Assembly (NCBI GenBank): GCA_031365465.1
Contig: JANLYD010000266.1
Coordinates: 1-26,588, forward strand
Length of the DNA stretch: 26,588 nucleotides
Direction of reading: 5' to 3'
Source of the DNA: JABFRJ01 sp031365465
GTDB lineage: Bacteria; Pseudomonadota; Alphaproteobacteria; Rhizobiales; Hyphomicrobiaceae
In this document: positions 7,594 to 15,266 of the stretch, piece after piece
Layout of the letters: the number at the start of each line of letters is the position of its first letter
How positions within the stretch are numbered: position 1 is the stretch's first letter
Position numbers and translations under genes: made by a program
The notes under the pieces: generated by a model
The model's database searches: none
Told to the model about the DNA's origin: nothing
The model's input: only the letters and a program-made list of their open reading frames with translations

Positions 7594-7622
7594 ACTATGG
7601 CCGACCGAGTGCGGTGGGACAA
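7594..7622 (-). promoter_or_regulatory. Candidate sigma70 promoter for the TRAP binding protein
   Basis: On the minus strand, TTGTCC (7622-7617) and CATAGT (7599-7594) are separated by exactly 17 bases; each matches the consensus at four of six positions. Transcription would begin about 50 bases before the ATG at 7534. This rests on pattern match only. Confidence 0.35.
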
Positions 7623-7714
7623 GGGCAGGGGAAAGGGGTTGGGGTGGACAGACAAACGTGGACGACGCCGGTCCCTTCGATCTAGCTTAACTCCATCATG
7701 CCGGAGGACCGACA

Positions 7715-8341
7715 ATGCTCGAAACGCAGCACTATCTCCTATTCCTCGCCGCAGCACTGCTGGTCGCTGTGACGCCGGGACCCGGCATCTTCTACGTCGC
7801 AGCGCGAACGTTGAGCGGCGGCTTGACGGAAGGTTTGGCGTCGAGCTTCGGAACAGGCGTCGGCGGGCTTGTGCATGTCGTCGCGGGCGCAGTCGGGATT
7901 TCGGCCATCGTCATGGCCAGCGCCGAAGCGTTCGCCGCGCTGAAAATCGCCGGTGCCATCTACCTGATTTGGCTTGGTGTCAAAACTTGGCGGGAGGCAG
8001 GTATCGCCGCCCCGGTCGCAGTTGACCCGGCGGGCGCTTGGCAAACGTTCCGCGAAGGCATTGTCGTGGAGGCTCTGAACCCGAAGACAGCCGTGTTCTT
8101 CCTCGCGTTCATTCCGCAGTTCGTCGATCCCGCAGGGCATGTCGCTCAGCAGTTCATCGCCTTGGGGCTGATATCCGTGGCGCTCAACACGGGTGTCGAC
8201 GTCATCGTCAGCTACTCCACTGCAAGAGCAAGAATTCACCTTCTGCGCACCTCGTCGGCCATCGTCAGGCTGCGACAGACATCGGCTGCGATAATGTGCG
8301 GATTGGGGGCTTCGATGCTGCTTCTGCGGCGCTCGGCCTGA
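7715..8341 (+). CDS. LysE/RhtB-family amino-acid (or metabolite) exporter
   Basis: This 208-aa inner-membrane protein has about six hydrophobic segments. The family signature TPGPG lies at 20-24 at the end of the first membrane helix. It is followed by the Gly-rich second helix region SSFGTGVGGLVHVVAGAVG and the conserved ALNPKTAVFFLAFIPQFVDP in the middle of the protein (about 119-138). LysE/RhtB proteins export lysine, homoserine, threonine or related compounds by proton antiport, but substrates cannot be assigned by sequence for most members. The start has GGAGGA about 8 bases upstream. The gene is divergent from the TRAP binding protein and probably monocistronic. A TAGCTT -10-like hexamer lies about 30 bases upstream. 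Confidence 0.93.
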   Translation: MLETQHYLLFLAAALLVAVTPGPGIFYVAARTLSGGLTEGLASSFGTGVGGLVHVVAGAVGISAIVMASAEAFAALKIAGAIYLIWLGVKTWREAGIAAPVAVDPAGAWQTFREGIVVEALNPKTAVFFLAFIPQFVDPAGHVAQQFIALGLISVALNTGVDVIVSYSTARARIHLLRTSSAIVRLRQTSAAIMCGLGASMLLLRRSA

Positions 8342-8502
8342 CCACGCGAAACGAGCGTCAGCGGCAACCACGGCTGCGCCATAGGCAGCGACGATCGTTG
8401 CAAGTTTCGGGCACGAGACTTTCGACAAGAGGCGTGCAAGGATCGATACTCGAGCATGACCTCGCATAGTGCGACGTTTGCTGCCCCGGAAGGAATAGAA
8501 TT

Positions 8503-8976
8503 ATGCGCCATACGACACTGGCTTTCAGCACGCTATCTCTGCTGTGTTTAACATTCGCTCTGCCCGCATCGGCTCAGAGCCTCAAAGAAAAGGTCGTCGG
8601 CACATACTCCCTCGACTCTGGGTCGGAAAATTATGCCGACGGCAGAAAGTTGAGCAGCTGGGCGGCGGGTAACATGATCCTCGACGCCACTGGCCACATG
8701 TCGATGTTTTTGATTGGCAAGGACCGCGCAAAGACCAGCGAGAGCGTTCGCGCGCCGGTTGGCCCTGCAGTCGGTTTTTATGGCACCTACACGATCGATG
8801 AGGCGGCTGGCGCCATAAATTTGAAAATCGAGTCTGGCGTTACGCCCGTGTTTGACGGTACCGCCAGGGCGTGGAAAATCAGCCTCAAAGACGACATCCT
8901 GACCGCAACCGCTCCGGAGACAAAAACCCCCGAGGGCATGATGACGCCGGTCAATCAGTGGAAGAAGTTGAAATAG
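8503..8976 (+). CDS. Secreted lipocalin-like domain protein
   Basis: This is a 157-aa protein. Residues 1-25 form a classical signal peptide (hydrophobic core LSLLCLTFAL, cleavage after PASAQ or just before). The mature part starts LKEKVVGTYSLDSGS and contains alternating beta-strand segments with GHMSMFLIGKDR and GFYGTYTIDEAAG. This resembles the lipocalin-5-like family of bacterial secreted proteins (GTY/W near the N-terminus, then M-x-x-x-L-x-x-x-R, then Y-x-G-x-Y), to which I tentatively assign it. The function is unknown; lipocalin-like barrels bind small hydrophobic ligands. GGAAGGA 8 bases before the ATG supports the start. It is 161 bp behind the exporter and convergent with the sugar kinase, so probably its own unit. 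Confidence 0.8.
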   Translation: MRHTTLAFSTLSLLCLTFALPASAQSLKEKVVGTYSLDSGSENYADGRKLSSWAAGNMILDATGHMSMFLIGKDRAKTSESVRAPVGPAVGFYGTYTIDEAAGAINLKIESGVTPVFDGTARAWKISLKDDILTATAPETKTPEGMMTPVNQWKKLK

Positions 8977-9065
8977 GCATCTATCTCCAACTGTCAGGCC
9001 ATTCGTGGCCACCAAGAAACATTGGGTCGCTCGGTGGCCCAACTACCAACCTCCGCCTGCGCCTT

Positions 9066-10049
9066 TCAACGCACCCGCAACCGCCAGGGTTGGCCGTATC
9101 CCAATTCCGGCGGCGTGGCTTCGCGGGGCATGATGGCGCCGCGAAAGCCAATTTTTGCGCCGGCGAGAACGTGTCCGTCCTGCGCGGCGCTGTCCGGGGC
9201 GGCGCCGTTCAGCCGCGCCGCGAGATAAGCCGCATTGAAGCTGTCCCCTGCAGCGGTGGTATCGACCGCCGTGACCGCGCCCGACACCGGCACGATTTTG
9301 GTCTCTGCGTCCGCCACCACAACCGCGCCTTCATGTCCGCGCTTCAACGCGATCTCCGTCAGCCCCCACGACTGCAGCCGGGCCAAAGTTGTTTCGACTG
9401 CCGTGTCGCCCCACAACGCCTGCTCGTCGTCGTAGGTCGGCAATGCGATGTCTGCGATCCTGAAGAAGCGCTCGAACGTCCTGCGCGCGCGATCGCGTGC
9501 GGCCTCGCCGCTACCCCAGTTGCGCGGCCGGTAGTTGCCATCGACAACGATGCGGGCGCCCGCCGCCTTGGCGTCCAAAAGCGCCCGCTCGAACGCGTCG
9601 AGGCAGGCCAGGTCGTAGAGCGACAGAGTGATGCCAGAAAAATAGACGAGCCGCGCCTCCTGGATCGCCGCAATGGTTTTGCGGGCATTCGTTCCGTTGA
9701 ACAACTCGCGGGCGGGGGCGCGTTCGCGCCAGTAATGGAACGTGCGCTCACCGCTTTTTGCCGTTTCGATCATGTAGAGCCCGGCATTGCGCCCCGGCAC
9801 GATCCCGACGAGGTCGGTTGCCACGTCTTCGGCGCGCGCGAGGTCGAGGATGCCGGCACTGTAGGGGTCGTCGCCGAGCATGGTCGCATAGGCGACGCTG
9901 ACGCCGGCGCGCGCCAGGTAGATCGCCGTATTGAACGTATCGCCGCCGTAGCCGAGGCCGAAGCGGCCGTCGTCGCCTCGCGCAAGTTCGACCATGCATT
10001 CACCGATCGAAACCACACCACGGCGCGTACCGTTTGCAAATCTGAGCAT
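9066..10049 (-). CDS. kdgK: PfkB-family sugar kinase, 2-keto-3-deoxygluconate kinase-like
   Basis: This 327-aa cytosolic ribokinase-fold enzyme shows the N-terminal GGDTFNTA (35-42), the substrate-side YWRERAPA (106-113, the YxR-S/A-A pattern characteristic of KDG kinases), and the anion-hole motif DTTAAGDSFNAAY (263-275) with catalytic Asp269. It would phosphorylate 2-keto-3-deoxygluconate to KDPG with ATP in the Entner-Doudoroff-like branch of sugar-acid catabolism. It starts 23 bp after the MFS transporter on the same strand, with AAGG and GTAGGG close before the ATG, so the two form an operon. The gluconolactonase across the divergent promoter fits the same pathway. Other 2-keto-3-deoxy sugar acids remain possible substrates. 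Neither a dehydratase nor a KDPG aldolase is in the window. Confidence 0.88.
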   Translation of the reverse strand: MLRFANGTRRGVVSIGECMVELARGDDGRFGLGYGGDTFNTAIYLARAGVSVAYATMLGDDPYSAGILDLARAEDVATDLVGIVPGRNAGLYMIETAKSGERTFHYWRERAPARELFNGTNARKTIAAIQEARLVYFSGITLSLYDLACLDAFERALLDAKAAGARIVVDGNYRPRNWGSGEAARDRARRTFERFFRIADIALPTYDDEQALWGDTAVETTLARLQSWGLTEIALKRGHEGAVVVADAETKIVPVSGAVTAVDTTAAGDSFNAAYLAARLNGAAPDSAAQDGHVLAGAKIGFRGAIMPREATPPELGYGQPWRLRVR

Positions 10050-10072
10050 GCCCTACCTTCTTCTCGCTGCGC

Positions 10073-11398
10073 TCACTTCACACCGTCTGAAGGCCGGATA
10101 TCGCTGGCCCACGACATGTAAACGCCTAAACCCGTCGCGAGACACACAGCCAACGACGCAAATATCCACCGATAGGCGTCGGGCGCGTAGCCGCCGTCCG
10201 TCGCACCGAACATCCCCGGTATAAATCCGGTCAGGATGGGCAACGCTGCCGCTCCCAAGAGCTGTGCCATGTTGCCGGTGGTTGATCCCCGACCGGCGAG
10301 GTGATCGGGGAAATGTCCGCGCATGTGCGCCAGCAGGACGGTGTTGTAGGCGGTGGTCGCATTCATTGCACACATCAGTGTTAGCGCCAGCCACAACGGC
10401 GGGGCCGCAATCAGCGCCAGCGCCGAGAGGCTGACGAGGGTCGCCGCTGCGCCCGCGACGATCACCCATTTACGGGTATTGAAGATACGGTCGAGCGGCC
10501 CGATGACGAGAACACTGCCCATCTGCAGGGCGGCCATCGACGTCAATACCAGTCCGCGCGCGGGGGCATCCAGCCCGAAAATGTCCTTCAGATAGGGGCC
10601 CGCCCACAGCCCGGTGACCGTGGCCACCGCCGCATAGGCGACGCCGAACAAGGCGAACACGGGAAGTATGCCGGGGATGGCGATGATCTGGCGCAATCCC
10701 TCGCGCACGCCCGGTTGGTCGAGGCGCTTGGCTGCCGAGACGGGTTGTAGGTCGTCGCGAGCATCGACGGCTAAAGGCTGGCTGGGCTTGTCGCGAACGA
10801 AAGCGAAAAACAGCGCGCCCGCCGCCGCAGCCAGTACGGCCGTCGCCAGGAACGACAGACGCCAGCCCACCAACGCCGTGCCCAACGCCAGTGGCGCACC
10901 CGCCATCAGAATGCCGATCTGGCTCGAGCCGAACACCCACGACAGGCCGGTGCTCCAGCGTGCCGGCGGCATCCACGCCGACACCAGCACCAGCGCCGAC
11001 ATGAAGCTCGCCGCGCAGCCGATCCCCGTCACCACGCGCGCCGCGACCAGCATGGCGCCTGTATCGGCCACCGCATGCAGTGCAGCCCCCGCCGTCATGA
11101 AAATCGACAGCGCCCCGACGGTGCGGCGCGGGCCCACTTTGTCGAACGCCACGCCGACTGCGATCTGGGCTGCGAGCAAGGCTGCAAAGAACCCGCCATT
11201 GGCCAGCCCCAACATGCGTGGCGTGAGTTCGAGATCGTGGATCAATTCCGGAGCGATGACCGCCAGCGCCGCACGAAAAAACTGCGACAGGATCGTCGTC
11301 GCCGCCAGCAACCCGATGAGCAGACCGATATCGCGCGACGTCACTCCGGGGCGCTGTGCGGGGCCTCGCGGCAGGGTCGGCGATGGAACGGATCGCAT
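10073..11398 (-). CDS. Major facilitator superfamily transporter
   Basis: This 441-aa inner-membrane protein has about 12 hydrophobic helices and a charged central loop (RDKPSQPLAVDARDD). MFS motif A is present between helices 2 and 3 as GVAFDKVGPRRTVG (about 82-95). The N-terminal membrane part begins near residue 22. The ATG at 11398 is chosen because upstream codons read through the divergent regulatory region and give no membrane protein; its ribosome site is weak, so a slightly different start is possible. It is co-directional with and 23 bp upstream of the KDG-kinase-like gene, suggesting a proton-driven importer of a sugar acid or related compound. The sequence alone does not show the substrate. 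Confidence 0.88.
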   Translation of the reverse strand: MRSVPSPTLPRGPAQRPGVTSRDIGLLIGLLAATTILSQFFRAALAVIAPELIHDLELTPRMLGLANGGFFAALLAAQIAVGVAFDKVGPRRTVGALSIFMTAGAALHAVADTGAMLVAARVVTGIGCAASFMSALVLVSAWMPPARWSTGLSWVFGSSQIGILMAGAPLALGTALVGWRLSFLATAVLAAAAGALFFAFVRDKPSQPLAVDARDDLQPVSAAKRLDQPGVREGLRQIIAIPGILPVFALFGVAYAAVATVTGLWAGPYLKDIFGLDAPARGLVLTSMAALQMGSVLVIGPLDRIFNTRKWVIVAGAAATLVSLSALALIAAPPLWLALTLMCAMNATTAYNTVLLAHMRGHFPDHLAGRGSTTGNMAQLLGAAALPILTGFIPGMFGATDGGYAPDAYRWIFASLAVCLATGLGVYMSWASDIRPSDGVK

Positions 11399-11411
11399 GT
11401 GGTTCGGGTAT

Positions 11412-11441
11412 CCAGATCGGTCGCCCAGATCGGTCGCGACC
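11412..11441. promoter_or_regulatory. Tandem 13-bp direct repeat with palindrome in divergent control region
   Basis: CCAGATCGGTCGC occurs twice back to back (11412-11424 and 11425-11437). The second copy runs into the 10-bp perfect palindrome GGTCGCGACC (11432-11441). It lies 14 bases from the MFS start codon and about 165 bases from the dehydrogenase start. The placement is that expected of an operator for a local regulator, but no regulator gene is in the window. Confidence 0.45.
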
Positions 11442-11545
11442 AGTATCTGCAGGCATATGGCATGCAACCGGCGATCACTCCATAACTTCTCCCGTCTGCA
11501 GTCGCGGTCTGCGCTGGGCGGGTGGCTTCGTCGCGCGCCGCGATT

Positions 11546-11573
11546 TTGACAGCCGCCGTCCACGATGCATAGT
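11546..11573 (+). promoter_or_regulatory. Candidate sigma70 promoter of the dehydrogenase-lactonase unit
   Basis: A consensus TTGACA (11546-11551), a 16-base spacer and CATAGT (11568-11573, four of six matches) lie 33 bases before the ATG at 11607. A leader of about 27 bases with GAGGTGA would result. The -35 is perfect; the -10 is modest. Confidence 0.45.
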
Positions 11574-11606
11574 CGGCCCATCTCCCACCCTGAGGTGACC
11601 CCAACG

Positions 11607-12725
11607 ATGCCGACGCCCAACTCCACGTTCACCATCGCTGTCCTGCCCGGCGACGGCATCGGTACCGAGATCATTCCCCCCGCCGTGGCACTGCTCGAAA
11701 AGCTGGCCCGCCACACCGGCAGCTTCGCGTTCCGTTTCGTCGAACGCCGGGATTGCGGCGCCGGCTATTACCGCGAGAGCGGCGTCGATTGCTCGACCGA
11801 AGCGTTCGAAGCCGCCCGCTCGGCCGATGCCATTCTGCTCGGGGCGATCGGATTGCCGAGTGTGCGGCTCCCTTCCGGCACCGAGATCGCACCGCACTTG
11901 CGGATGCGCGAGGAGTTCCAGCTCATCTCGGGCGTCAGGCCGGTCAAGGCCTATCCCAACACGCCGCGCCGGCTGCTCGATCCGCGTGCCGAAAAGATCG
12001 ACATGATCATCTTGCGCGAAAGCACCGAGGGCCTGTTCTACACGCAAGGTCGCGGCGAGGTCATCGGCGACACCGAGGCGCGGGAAACGCTGCGCATCAC
12101 GCGCGCCACCACCGAGAAACTGTGCGACGAAGCCTTTCGCATCGCGCGGCAACGAAAAGCCAAACGCGGGCACGGCAGCGTCACCTGCGTCGACAAGGCC
12201 AATGTGTTTCGCGCCTTCGCCTTCTTCCGCAGGATCTTCGACGAGCGTGCAGCCCTCAATCCCGATATCGAGGCCCGCCACAACTACGTCGATGCGCAAG
12301 CGCTCGACCTCATCCGCCGCCCCTGGGACTTCGACGTGCTGGTCATGGAGAACATGTTCGGCGACATCCTCTCTGATCTCGGCGGCGGACTGGTCGGCGG
12401 CATGGGCATGGCGCCTTGCGCCGAACTGGGCGAACAGCATGGGTTGTTTCAGCCCGCGCACGGCTCCGCCCCCGACATCGCCGGCCAGGACAAAGCCAAT
12501 CCCACCGCGACTTTCCTCTCGGCCGCGCTCATGCTCGACTGGCTGGGGCAGCGCTCCGGCAACACAGCCATGACCGACGCGGCTGTCTTGCTGGAATCCG
12601 CTGTCGATACCGCCTTCGCCTCAGGACAACTGCGACCCATGGAATTCGGCGGCAACCAGGGCCTGATCGCCGCCACCCGCGCCGTCAACGACAGCCTCGA
12701 CACCTTGCTCGAGCGGCGCGCGTAA
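11607..12725 (+). CDS. Isocitrate/isopropylmalate dehydrogenase family enzyme (tartrate/malate-type beta-decarboxylating)
   Basis: This 372-aa NAD(P)-dependent metal enzyme oxidises a 2R-hydroxy acid, often with decarboxylation. It shows LPGDGIGTEI (13-22), the substrate-binding arginines R99, R101 and R111 (HLRMREEFQLISGVRP), and catalytic Y145 in RESTEGLFYTQ. K197 lies in CVDKANVFR, and D229 with D253 and D257 (MFGDILSDLGGG) form the metal site. The cofactor loop is PAHGSAPDIAGQDKANP. It has neither the usual LeuB active-site segment nor a leuC/leuD neighbourhood, so leucine biosynthesis is unlikely. D-malate, tartrate or another sugar-derived hydroxy acid fits the adjacent gluconolactonase and KDG kinase. 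The start has GAGGTGA 8 bases upstream. The substrate is not determined. Confidence 0.9.
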   Translation: MPTPNSTFTIAVLPGDGIGTEIIPPAVALLEKLARHTGSFAFRFVERRDCGAGYYRESGVDCSTEAFEAARSADAILLGAIGLPSVRLPSGTEIAPHLRMREEFQLISGVRPVKAYPNTPRRLLDPRAEKIDMIILRESTEGLFYTQGRGEVIGDTEARETLRITRATTEKLCDEAFRIARQRKAKRGHGSVTCVDKANVFRAFAFFRRIFDERAALNPDIEARHNYVDAQALDLIRRPWDFDVLVMENMFGDILSDLGGGLVGGMGMAPCAELGEQHGLFQPAHGSAPDIAGQDKANPTATFLSAALMLDWLGQRSGNTAMTDAAVLLESAVDTAFASGQLRPMEFGGNQGLIAATRAVNDSLDTLLERRA

Positions 12726-12748
12726 GTTGCAACCCACCGCCAAGATTC

Positions 12749-12785
12749 CCTCCCCCCCTTGTGGGGGAGGATTAGGGTAGGGGGT
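12749..12785. repeat. G/C-rich intergenic palindromic repeat (REP-like)
   Basis: CCTCCCCC (12749-12756) pairs with GGGGGAGG (12763-12770) around a short CCTTGT loop, followed by ATTAGGGTAGGGGGTG. This form (C-run, TTGTG, G-run, then TAGGGTRGGGG) is familiar as a dispersed intergenic element in alphaproteobacterial genomes. It lies between the dehydrogenase and lactonase genes and may fold in their common mRNA. Confidence 0.7.
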
Positions 12786-12879
12786 GCCACACAAACCACT
12801 GCTTCCGTCATTTCCCTCATTCGTCCTCACCGTTAGCTGACCACCGTCGTGAGAATTCAGTCCACCCACGGAGCCACAC

Positions 12880-13854
12880 ATGCCCGCACCAAAAATTCCC
12901 GACTTCGCCAACGGCTGGCACCAGGCGACCCGCTACCCCGATCCCGCCATCGTCGTGCTCGACCCGAGCTTTGATAAATATCACCTGAAACTGTCAGCAG
13001 TCGAACGCCTCGCCACCGGCTGCCGCTGGGCGGAAGGCCCGGTCTGGTTCGGCGACAGCCGCATGCTGGTGTGGAGCGACATTCCCAACAACCGCATGCT
13101 CAAGTGGGACGAGGAAACCGGCGCGGTCTCGAACTTCCGCAAGCCCTCGAACTTCGGCAACGGCAACACGCGCGACCGCCAGGGACGCCTTGTCACCTGC
13201 GAGCACGGCGGCCGCCGCGTCACCCGCACAGAACTCGACGGCACCATTACCGTGATCATGGACGCCTTCGACGGCAAGCGCCTCAACTCGCCTAACGACA
13301 TCGTCGTCAAATCCGACGGCAGCATCTGGTTCACCGATCCGACCTTCGGCATTCTCGGCGACTACGAAGGCTATCCCGGCACCAGCGAAATCAGCCCCAA
13401 CGTGTACCGCGTCGACGGCGACACCTTGAAGGCCACCCTCGTCGCCGAAGGCATCCTCGGCCCCAACGGCCTCTGCTTTTCGCCGGACGAAAAAATCCTC
13501 TACATCGTCGAAAGCCGCGGCGTGCCCAATCGCAAAATCCTCGCCTACGACGTGAGCGCCGACGGACGCACCATCGCCAACAAACGCATCTTGATCGATG
13601 CCGGCCCCGGCACCCCCGACGGCATGCGCTGCGACGTCGATGGTAACCTGTGGTGCGGCTGGGGCATGGGCGATCCCGACCTCGACGGCGTGATGATCTT
13701 CAACCCGCAGGGCAAACCCATCGGCCGCATCGCGCTACCCGAACGCTGCGCCAACCTCTGCTTCGGCGGCCTCAACCGCAACCGCCTGTTCATGGCATCG
13801 GCCCAGAGTTTGTATGCGCTGTATGTGAATACGCGTGGGGCGATCGGCGGTTAG
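12880..13854 (+). CDS. SMP-30/gluconolactonase/LRE-family lactonase
   Basis: This 324-aa protein is a six-bladed beta-propeller lactonase with no signal peptide. Metal/active-site positions of the family are visible: E52 in WAEGPVW (50-56), RLNSPNDIVV (134-143), N196 in GPNGLCF (194-200), and D247 in GTPDGMR (244-250). SIWFTDPTFGI (148-158) and NLWCGWGMG (256-264) are typical blade sequences of bacterial gluconolactonases. It would open a sugar 1,4- or 1,5-lactone to the free acid. It follows the dehydrogenase by 154 bp on the same strand, the gap holding a palindromic repeat, and stands across the divergent promoter from the KDG-kinase/MFS pair. The exact lactone is unknown. The start ATG is preceded by CGGAG about 9 bases upstream. 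Confidence 0.92.
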   Translation: MPAPKIPDFANGWHQATRYPDPAIVVLDPSFDKYHLKLSAVERLATGCRWAEGPVWFGDSRMLVWSDIPNNRMLKWDEETGAVSNFRKPSNFGNGNTRDRQGRLVTCEHGGRRVTRTELDGTITVIMDAFDGKRLNSPNDIVVKSDGSIWFTDPTFGILGDYEGYPGTSEISPNVYRVDGDTLKATLVAEGILGPNGLCFSPDEKILYIVESRGVPNRKILAYDVSADGRTIANKRILIDAGPGTPDGMRCDVDGNLWCGWGMGDPDLDGVMIFNPQGKPIGRIALPERCANLCFGGLNRNRLFMASAQSLYALYVNTRGAIGG

Positions 13855-13963
13855 TTGCGGCGTAAGCGGCAACTGCTTAGTGGGGGGATTGCTGTCAATA
13901 TCCGAGGTGCAATCGGCCGCCGCGCAATCCGCAGGGCTGGCAGACAAGACTTCCTGGTCATCC

Positions 13964-14491
13964 TCAGAATTCAATTCGGCGTTTGACCTCGAAGATCTCC
14001 ATCACCTTAGCACCCTTGTGCGGTCCGTCGCAGACGAATTCCCATTTGCCGTGGCTATAGGTGTCGCACAGCTTGACGCCTTTGATCAGCACCCAATGCC
14101 CTTCTTTGCCTTTATGTACGGCGAGAATGTAGTACGACCACGCATTGCGCGGCCGCTGCATCCAGGTCCACAAAGACGGACGCTCCTTGCGCGGCACATC
14201 CAGATAATTCGCGATTGGCTTCATGGCATAGCCGTAGCTACTCAGTGCGGCGGCGACATCGTCTGTCGTCGTGCCCTTGACGGCATCTTCTGCAGCATCC
14301 GCCGAGATATTGCCGTCGTGCGCGACCGGCATTCGGAACGCTCGAATTTCGTCTTCGATGCGGGAAATTGGGTATCCGGTAATCGCCGAGACGACATACG
14401 GGCCGCAGAATGCGGTGCGTCCGGTATCGTTGATCGCATCGTTGCGACCAGAAGCGATCGGCGGGCTGGTCAACGGAAGCTGGGCCGGCAT
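13964..14491 (-). CDS. Uncharacterised protein, possible C39/papain-like cysteine peptidase fold
   Basis: This 175-aa protein has no signal peptide and no membrane segment. I do not recognise a named family. Three segments are spaced like the triad of C39/papain-like folds: C29 in DTGRTAFCGPYVVSAITG, which would sit at the start of a helix; H132 in EGHWVLIKG; and D143 in KLCDTYSHGKW. Between them are GTTTDDVAAALSSYGY (73-88), a pattern seen in C39-like proteins where a helix precedes the substrate cleft, and PSLWTWM with an aromatic YYILAVHKG strand leading into the histidine. This is an inference from motif order, not an alignment. The gene stands alone, divergent from the DinB-like gene. 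Its ribosome site (AAAGGG) overlaps a 13-bp inverted repeat. Confidence 0.75.
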   Translation of the reverse strand: MPAQLPLTSPPIASGRNDAINDTGRTAFCGPYVVSAITGYPISRIEDEIRAFRMPVAHDGNISADAAEDAVKGTTTDDVAAALSSYGYAMKPIANYLDVPRKERPSLWTWMQRPRNAWSYYILAVHKGKEGHWVLIKGVKLCDTYSHGKWEFVCDGPHKGAKVMEIFEVKRRIEF

Positions 14492-14492
14492 G

Positions 14493-14505
14493 AGGGTGTT
14501 ACCCT
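14493..14505. promoter_or_regulatory. 13-bp inverted repeat over the ribosome site of the C39-like gene
   Basis: AGGGT GTT ACCCT is a perfect 5-bp inverted repeat with a 3-base centre, immediately before the ATG at 14491. It covers the AAAGGG ribosome site. It could be an operator half-site pair or a small hairpin that hides the ribosome site. It is short enough to be chance. Confidence 0.3.
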
Positions 14506-14696
14506 TTCATTATCGGAAAATGGAAGACTTCAACCGTTCCACAACACGGTAAAAAAAGAGTTGACGAATCGCTGGCTGTCGCGCGCGCGCCCCACGTGAC
14601 GATCGAGAAGTGACGCATAGCAGGCATGAGCCTAGCCCTGTTGGCTGAGGCGTCACTGCAATCTAGCGTCGAACGGCGAGACGCGAGGACGGTGTC

Positions 14697-15266
14697 ATGG
14701 TCGAGCCCGGTAACGGATGGATTACTCCAAAGGCTGGCTGCCTTTTGCCGCCGACGGAGTTGTATCATCGTCTGACCCTGGTGCAGGTCGCCGCACAGCG
14801 TTTGTTCGCGCAAATTCCCGCTGATGCCGTCGAACGACAATTGTCGGGCCGGTCGCGCAGCTACGCGGGCTTGGCCTTTCACATCTTCCACATCACCGAA
14901 TTGTTCATCGCCCACATGACGTTGTCACGGCCGCTTGTCGAAGGCGACTACGATCGGACGCCACCGCCGTTTTGGGGCACCAAGGGCTCGATCCTAGCCT
15001 ATGGACGTGACGTGCAGACAAGGCTGCATACCTGGTGGATGGAAAGCGGCAAGGGAACTGACTTTGCCGCGCCCGCAAACATCTATTACGGTACGCAGTC
15101 GTCGCTCGAATACTTCGCCAGCACCACAGCCCACGCAGCGCACCATGTCCGACAGTTGGCGGTGGTTGTCCAGCATCTGGGGTTAGAGCCCGATCGTCCG
15201 CTGAATTGCGATTTTTACAGCGGTTTGCCCATGCCTACCGACATTTGGGGTTCCAGTTCGCGCTGA
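14697..15266 (+). CDS. DinB-family (four-helix, putative metal-binding) protein
   Basis: This 189-aa cytosolic protein has an N-terminal helix ELYHRLTLVQVAAQRLFAQI. The histidine segments FHIFHITELF (H62, H65) and TAHAAHHVRQL (H146, H149/H150) match the metal-site pattern of the DinB/YfiT-like fold, with one His from helix 2 and an HxxxH in helix 4. The family includes thiol-dependent S-transferases and stress-induced proteins of unknown function, so no reaction is assigned. The start at 14697 has GAGGA 7 bases upstream. The gene lies between the divergent C39-like gene and the co-directional monooxygenase, 126 bp before the latter. No evidence ties it to either. Confidence 0.75.
   Translation: MVEPGNGWITPKAGCLLPPTELYHRLTLVQVAAQRLFAQIPADAVERQLSGRSRSYAGLAFHIFHITELFIAHMTLSRPLVEGDYDRTPPPFWGTKGSILAYGRDVQTRLHTWWMESGKGTDFAAPANIYYGTQSSLEYFASTTAHAAHHVRQLAVVVQHLGLEPDRPLNCDFYSGLPMPTDIWGSSSR

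Noticed and set aside
6057..7757. A 566-codon minus-strand open frame overlapping the TRAP binding protein and the end of the deacetylase
   Set aside because: It is a different frame from the DctP protein, gives Arg-rich low-similarity sequence and crosses a strong terminator.
8871..10121. A 416-codon plus-strand frame antisense to the sugar kinase
   Set aside because: Antisense shadow of a complete kinase with all motifs; its start lies inside the lipocalin-like gene.
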